Assembly: GCA_902795835.1 (NCBI GenBank)
Contig: CADBNA010000018.1
Location: 1 to 10,462 of the forward strand
Length of the DNA stretch: 10,462 bases
Direction: 5' to 3'
Origin: an uncultured Lachnospiraceae bacterium
Lineage (GTDB): Bacteria; Bacillota_A; Clostridia; Lachnospirales; Lachnospiraceae
Below the pieces are notes generated by a model. That model was not told where the DNA came from, ran no database searches, and was given only the letters and a program-made list of their open reading frames with translations. Made by a program: the position numbers and the translations under genes. Below, one piece after another: positions 7,234 to 10,462 of this stretch (its first letter is position 1; the number at the start of each line of letters is the position of its first letter).

Positions 7234-8082
7234 GTGAAAGTCACACGGGCAAAGACGGCCGGCTTCTGCTTCGGGGTCAGACGGGCTGTAGATGAGGTGA
7301 ACAGGCAGATTGCGTCCGGAGAAAAACCGGTCTATACATTCGGACCGATTATTCACAATGAACAGGTGGTCGGTGAACTGGCAGAGAAAGGCGTGCGGGT
7401 GATCGGAAGCGAGGAGGACCTGAAGGGGATCAGCTCCGGAACGATCATCATCCGTTCACACGGTGTTTCCCGGGAGCAGCAGATGCGTATTGAAGCCGCC
7501 GGGGCGAAGGTGGTCGATGCGACATGTCCTTTTGTGAAGAAAATTCACCGGATAGTCAGGGAGGCCGGCCAGGCGGGAAAGACTGTCGTGATTGCAGGCG
7601 ACCCGGAGCATCCGGAAGTAAAAGGAATCTGCGGATGGGCCGGGGGCCCCTGTTATGTTGTGCGGAATGCGGCTGAACTGGCTGCGCTGCGGCTCCCGGA
7701 GGACGCAAAGGCCGTGCTGGTAGCCCAGACAACATTTAACGCAGGGAAATTTGAAGATATTGTTGAAATTTTTAAAAAAACGTATTATTATGATACCATC
7801 ATAAATACGGTCTGCAGTGCTACTGACGAACGGCAGGCCGAGGCGCGCCGGATTGCGCGCCAGGTAGATGCTATGATTGTCATTGGTGGCAGACATAGTT
7901 CGAATACCCGCAAGCTGTATGAAATATGCAGCTGCGAATGCAAGAATACTTACTTTATAGAGACACTCGTTGATTTGGACTTTCAGCCTTTTCAATCATT
8001 TTCTCACGTAGGTATTACGGCAGGGGCATCTACGCCAAATAGTATAATTGAGGAGGTTCAAGAAACATGTCAGAAGAAATGA
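7234..8082 (+). CDS. ispH: 4-hydroxy-3-methylbut-2-enyl diphosphate reductase
   Basis: Last enzyme of the MEP isoprenoid pathway: a cytosolic iron-sulfur enzyme that reductively converts HMBPP to IPP and DMAPP. All three cluster cysteines are visible: Cys12 (GFCFGV), Cys98 (DATCPFV) and Cys194 (NTVCSATDE). Substrate-site residues His41 (IIHNE), His126 and Glu128 (EHPEVKG), the SSNT motif and GITAGASTP near the C-terminus are also present. The 282-residue length is that of the stand-alone enzyme, and the ending NSIIEEV is canonical. The last roughly 330 bases are clearly AT-richer than the first 500, and a promoter-like sequence sits at the start of that zone. The stop lies 16 bases inside rpsA. 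In many clostridia IspH and S1 are one fused polypeptide; here they are separate, overlapping frames. IPP also feeds undecaprenyl carrier synthesis, linking it loosely to the envelope genes upstream. Confidence 0.97.
   Translation: MKVTRAKTAGFCFGVRRAVDEVNRQIASGEKPVYTFGPIIHNEQVVGELAEKGVRVIGSEEDLKGISSGTIIIRSHGVSREQQMRIEAAGAKVVDATCPFVKKIHRIVREAGQAGKTVVIAGDPEHPEVKGICGWAGGPCYVVRNAAELAALRLPEDAKAVLVAQTTFNAGKFEDIVEIFKKTYYYDTIINTVCSATDERQAEARRIARQVDAMIVIGGRHSSNTRKLYEICSCECKNTYFIETLVDLDFQPFQSFSHVGITAGASTPNSIIEEVQETCQKK
7763..7791 (+). promoter_or_regulatory. Candidate internal promoter for rpsA within ispH
   Basis: TTGAAA (7763-7768, 5 of 6 to consensus), a 17-base spacer containing a T5/A7 tract, then TATTAT (7786-7791, 5 of 6). 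It falls in the most AT-rich 60 bases of the ispH coding region (about 27 percent GC by my count). It would start a transcript near 7798, giving rpsA a leader of about 270 bases and allowing expression above the rest of the operon. Confidence 0.5.
8051..8056 (+). promoter_or_regulatory. Consensus ribosome binding site of rpsA
   Basis: AGGAGG, 10 bases before the ATG at 8067, lies inside the ispH coding sequence, where it encodes part of the conserved EEV ending. It shows that S1 is initiated independently rather than made only as a fusion. Confidence 0.85.
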
Positions 8083-9218
8083 CTTTTGAGGAATTGCTGG
8101 AAAACGAGCCTAAAATGACCGTGCGGAGCGGTGAGGTCGTGGAAGGTACCGTGATTGCAGTCAAGCCCGATCAGATCATTCTGAATATCGGGACGAAAGC
8201 GGATGGTATCCTCACAAGAAATGAGTATTCCAATGATTCTTCTCTCGATCTGACAACAGTTGCCAAAGAAGGCGACAAAATGGAAGTCAAGGTTCTGAAG
8301 GTTAATGACGGCGAGGGACAGGTTCTCCTTACATATAAACGTCTTGCAGCTGAGAAGGGCAACAAGAGGCTGGAAGAGGCCTTTGAAAACCATGAGGTTC
8401 TGACGGCAAAGGTTGTCCGCGTCCTGAATGGCGGTCTGAGCGTCAATGTTGACGGCGCACGTGTCTTTATTCCGGCCAGCCTGGTTTCTGACAATTTTGA
8501 AAAAGACCTGAACAAGTATCTTGATCAGGATATCGAGTTTGTCATCATCGAGTTCAATCCCCGCAGAAGACGGATTATCGGTGACCGCAAGCAGCTGATC
8601 ATTGAGCAGAAGAAAGCAGCACAGGAAGAGCTCTTTGCCCGTATCCAGAGCGGCGACATCGTTGACGGTTTTGTCAAGAACATCACTGATTTCGGTGCAT
8701 TCATTGATCTGGGCGGCGCAGACGGCCTGCTGCATATCTCTGAGATGTCATGGGGCCGCGTTGACAATCCGAGGTCCATCCTGAAGGTTGGCGAGGCTGT
8801 ACGGGCTTTGATTAAGGAGATCAAGGGCGACCGCATCGCGCTGAGCCTGAAGTTTGAGGACCAGAATCCGTGGATCGATGCTGATGAGAAGTATGCTGTA
8901 GGCACGGTGGTGGAAGGCCGTGTAGCCCGTATGACGGATTTCGGCGCTTTTGTGGAGCTGGAGCCCGGTGTGGATGCGCTGCTGCATGTTTCCCAGATCT
9001 CCCGGTCTCACGTGGAGAAGCCGTCGGATGTGCTGAGTGTCGGACAGATTGTGACTGCCAAGGTAGTTGACTTCAACGGCGCCGATCACAAGATTTCCCT
9101 GAGCATGAAGGCTCTGGAGAATGATATGCCTGCCGAAGAGTATTACGACGAAGCGCCTGCAGAAGAGGGCGAGACTGAGGCAGAGGCTCCTGCTGAGGAG
9201 TACAGCGAAGAGGAGTAA
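8067..9218 (+). CDS. rpsA: S1 RNA-binding protein (30S ribosomal protein S1 type, four S1 domains)
   Basis: Binds single-stranded mRNA, probably at the ribosome. Four OB-fold S1 repeats are visible at about residues 22-92, 109-174, 196-262 and 279-349. The last two carry the clearest signatures, TDFGAF followed by LLHISEMSW and LLHVSQIS. This matches the shorter Firmicutes S1 (E. coli S1 has six repeats). Residues after about 350 form a strongly acidic Glu/Ala/Tyr tail ending in EEE, probably disordered. The ATG overlaps the end of ispH by 16 bases in a different frame and has a perfect AGGAGG. In Firmicutes, S1 homologues are not always stable ribosome components, so a general RNA-binding role is the alternative. 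It is the last gene before the operon terminator. Confidence 0.93.
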   Translation: MSEEMTFEELLENEPKMTVRSGEVVEGTVIAVKPDQIILNIGTKADGILTRNEYSNDSSLDLTTVAKEGDKMEVKVLKVNDGEGQVLLTYKRLAAEKGNKRLEEAFENHEVLTAKVVRVLNGGLSVNVDGARVFIPASLVSDNFEKDLNKYLDQDIEFVIIEFNPRRRRIIGDRKQLIIEQKKAAQEELFARIQSGDIVDGFVKNITDFGAFIDLGGADGLLHISEMSWGRVDNPRSILKVGEAVRALIKEIKGDRIALSLKFEDQNPWIDADEKYAVGTVVEGRVARMTDFGAFVELEPGVDALLHVSQISRSHVEKPSDVLSVGQIVTAKVVDFNGADHKISLSMKALENDMPAEEYYDEAPAEEGETEAEAPAEEYSEEE

Positions 9219-9230
9219 GGACGGAAGTCC
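9219..9230 (+). other. Small hairpin right after the rpsA stop
   Basis: GGAC-GGAA-GTCC, a 4-base-pair stem closed by a GNRA-type loop, starts at the first base after the TAA. It is too small to terminate transcription; it may be chance or a minor 3'-UTR element. Confidence 0.2.
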
Positions 9231-9255
9231 GGACCCTGCAGTTTGGAGATTAATG

Positions 9256-9282
9256 AAGGATCCGCTTAGGCGGATCCTTTTT
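9256..9282 (+). terminator. Rho-independent terminator of the operon
   Basis: A perfect 10-base-pair stem, AAGGATCCGC and GCGGATCCTT, around the loop TTAG runs into a five-T run, 38 bases after the rpsA stop. On the opposite strand the stem is followed by TTCATTAA rather than a clean T-run, so it should act mainly on the forward transcript and at best weakly on the convergent gene. Confidence 0.92.
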
Positions 9283-9285
9283 AAT

Positions 9286-9305
9286 GTCCTGCGCGGGTTC
9301 AGGAC
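9286..9305. repeat. Short inverted repeat between convergent genes
   Basis: GTCCTG and CAGGAC, 6-base arms with an 8-base loop, lie just beyond the end of the minus-strand gene and between it and the rpsA terminator. Neither strand shows a T-run right after it, so it is not a standard terminator; it could stabilise the 3' end of the minus-strand mRNA. Confidence 0.35.
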
Positions 9306-9322
9306 GTTCGGCGTCATAATAC

Positions 9323-10399
9323 TCATATGAATGTCTGCAGCATTGCCCGGGCATACGCATGCATCTGCTCCGGACCCGGCGGATTATCCTGATCGAGTCG
9401 GAACCAGAGTGTCCTGTCATCATAGGAACGACGGAAGACAGGCGTTATGATTTCTGCGGGCTGAGGCAGAAAAAGGCCGGACGCCTTCTGGTAGCAGGTC
9501 GCGGCTGTCGCCCTGGTGCGGTGTCCCCGGTCTACAAAGGCTGCCACACTTTTGTGGATCGCCTGGTCTTCTGCAGGGAGATAATAGTAATTTTTGTAGT
9601 CCGGAAAGAAATGAAGCAGTACCCCCTGCCTGCAGACCGGCAGCAGGAGAGCAGATCCGGCATCTTTATCCGCCTGCAGCCGGCACAGATCAGAAGACAG
9701 GTTCAGGGATACCGGAAGAGGTTTTGAAAGGCTGAGGCGGATTTCGGCGGCACCTTCCGCGGGAACGGTTCTCCCGGCCTGAAATTCTCCCTCAAACAGT
9801 CCGCGCAGAGCAAGCAGGGGCAGAATTCCCGCAAGCCCAAGCAGGTCGTCGTGATTGTGGAGCAGGAGGAGGCGCAGACCGGAGGGAGAGACGGTGCGCA
9901 GATAATCCTGATACACGCCGATCAGCTCTGCCCCGCTCATCGTGTCCATGCGGTTCAGACCGACGCAGTTCTCGGCATCTTTCTGCTTCAGGGAGGAAAG
10001 GCCGAGGATTTTTCTATAGGGACGAAGCAGCCGGTACAGGTCCAGGCTCTGCAGGCTGCCGTCCGGGCAGGCCATGCCGTAAAAGGCATATTTGCTGCGC
10101 AGATAGGGCAGATCGAAGGAGTCTCCGTTGTAATGCACGAGGACCTCTGCACCTGTCACGGACAGAAAGTCATCAAAGGCGCGAAGAAGCGCAGGCTCCT
10201 CGGACGGCTTTTGGGCAAGCCACTGACGAAGCGTCCACTGACCGCGGATAAATCCAACCGCGCCGATCAGATACAGATGGGACCTGCGGGGCGAAAGACC
10301 GGTGGTTTCAATGTCGAAAAGGACCGTATTTGTCCCCTCCAGCCAGGGGACGGCTGTGCGGACAAGGGAATCCTGAATTGTTTCCGATTGTGTTATCAT
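9323..10399 (-). CDS. RNase H-like 3'-5' exonuclease-fold protein (DEDD type, YprB-like)
   Basis: Predicted metal-dependent nuclease with the DnaQ-like/RNase_H_2 fold; its substrate (DNA or RNA) is unknown. Taking the ATG at 10399 (358 residues), motif I is FDIETTGL (Asp29, Glu31), motif II is VHYNGDSFDLPYL (Asp96), and motif III is HNHDDLLGL (His181, Asp185), so all four acidic residues are present. The segment DLYRLLRPYRKILGLSSLKQ (120-139) is also typical of this family. The C-terminal half (about 210-358) has no motif I recognise. A GTG 36 bases upstream (10435) is in frame, but it lies on the predicted -35 element and lacks a Shine-Dalgarno, so ATG at 10399 is preferred; that would make the mRNA leaderless. 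The gene is convergent with rpsA and apparently monocistronic within the window. Confidence 0.85.
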   Translation of the reverse strand: MITQSETIQDSLVRTAVPWLEGTNTVLFDIETTGLSPRRSHLYLIGAVGFIRGQWTLRQWLAQKPSEEPALLRAFDDFLSVTGAEVLVHYNGDSFDLPYLRSKYAFYGMACPDGSLQSLDLYRLLRPYRKILGLSSLKQKDAENCVGLNRMDTMSGAELIGVYQDYLRTVSPSGLRLLLLHNHDDLLGLAGILPLLALRGLFEGEFQAGRTVPAEGAAEIRLSLSKPLPVSLNLSSDLCRLQADKDAGSALLLPVCRQGVLLHFFPDYKNYYYLPAEDQAIHKSVAAFVDRGHRTRATAATCYQKASGLFLPQPAEIITPVFRRSYDDRTLWFRLDQDNPPGPEQMHAYARAMLQTFI

Positions 10400-10406
10400 G
10401 GCATCT

Positions 10407-10435
10407 ATTATAACATAGAGAATACACTTTGACAC
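10407..10435 (-). promoter_or_regulatory. Predicted promoter of the RNase H-like gene
   Basis: Read on the minus strand: GTGTCA (10435-10430, 4 of 6), a 17-base spacer, TGT, then a perfect TATAAT (10412-10407), so an extended -10. The expected transcription start is at 10399-10400, exactly at the ATG. Its -35 shares five bases with the -35 of the divergent promoter. Confidence 0.65.
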
Positions 10436-10457
10436 GTAAAGCTGTTCATGATAAAAT
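10429..10457 (+). promoter_or_regulatory. Near-consensus promoter for a divergent gene beyond the right edge
   Basis: A perfect TTGACA (10429-10434), a 17-base spacer ending in TGA (extended -10), then TAAAAT (10452-10457, 5 of 6). Transcription would start at about 10464, just outside the window, so a rightward gene probably begins there. Confidence 0.75.
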
Positions 10458-10462
10458 AGCGA

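Noticed and set aside
8043..8048. Perfect TATAAT just before the rpsA ribosome binding site.
   Set aside because: No -35 at 16-18 bases and no TGn extension; a transcript from it would start near 8055 and lose most of the AGGAGG.
8052..8082. Programmed frameshift producing an IspH-S1 fusion.
   Set aside because: No X XXY YYZ slippery heptamer occurs in the shared open stretch, and rpsA has its own consensus ribosome binding site and ATG.
9359..10432. Plus-strand open frames of 122 and 193 codons opposite the exonuclease gene.
   Set aside because: The minus strand encodes a full DEDD exonuclease with ordered motifs; the plus frames have no ribosome binding site or recognisable domain.
10433..10435. 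GTG at 10435 as the start of the RNase H-like gene.
   Set aside because: It lies within the predicted -35 element, has no Shine-Dalgarno, and the added residues (MSKCILYVIIDA) are the translation of the promoter.

Overview
The window looks like chromosomal core sequence of a moderately GC-rich Bacillota, most likely a Lachnospiraceae-type clostridium. The grounds are a YkpA/YbiT-type ABC-F protein, a four-domain Firmicutes-style S1 protein directly behind ispH, an LTA-synthase-type membrane sulfatase, a DUF2298 membrane protein, and sigma-A promoters with TGn-extended -10 boxes. This placement is inference from family resemblance; no search was run. I see no mobile element, CRISPR array, tRNA or rRNA, and no gene-free stretch longer than about 105 bases.

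Layout, left to right. (1) Bases 1-2127 (+): an LTA synthase/alkaline-phosphatase-superfamily membrane protein whose 5' end lies outside the window. (2) A strong predicted promoter begins directly after its stop codon and opens a run of five same-strand genes: an ABC-F ATPase (2233-3864), a sugar-phosphate nucleotidyltransferase (3864-4787), a large DUF2298 membrane protein (4823-7189), ispH (7234-8082) and rpsA (8067-9218). Gaps are -1, 35, 44 and -16 bases, so this is very probably one operon, closed by a rho-independent terminator at 9256-9282. (3) Convergent to it is a DEDD-type RNase H-like exonuclease gene (minus strand, 9323-10399). Its promoter overlaps, back to back, a near-consensus promoter firing out of the right edge.

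Functionally, the sulfatase, nucleotidyltransferase and DUF2298 protein fit a cell-surface polymer or glycan theme: an activated-sugar supplier, a GT-C-like membrane protein of unknown function and a polymer synthase. The ABC-F factor and S1 act in translation, and IspH makes isoprenoid precursors, including those for the undecaprenyl carrier used in envelope synthesis.

The most notable points are: an ABC-F protein with one of its two composite ATP sites degenerate on every motif (lost Walker A lysine, native Glu-to-Gln in Walker B, altered partner signature); a possible leader peptide and GCAA-loop hairpin upstream of it; an internal promoter candidate for rpsA in an AT-rich patch of ispH; overlapping divergent promoters at the right edge with a predicted leaderless mRNA; and the nucleotidyltransferase/DUF2298 pair as a candidate uncharacterised surface-glycan module. 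No wholly novel system is obvious.
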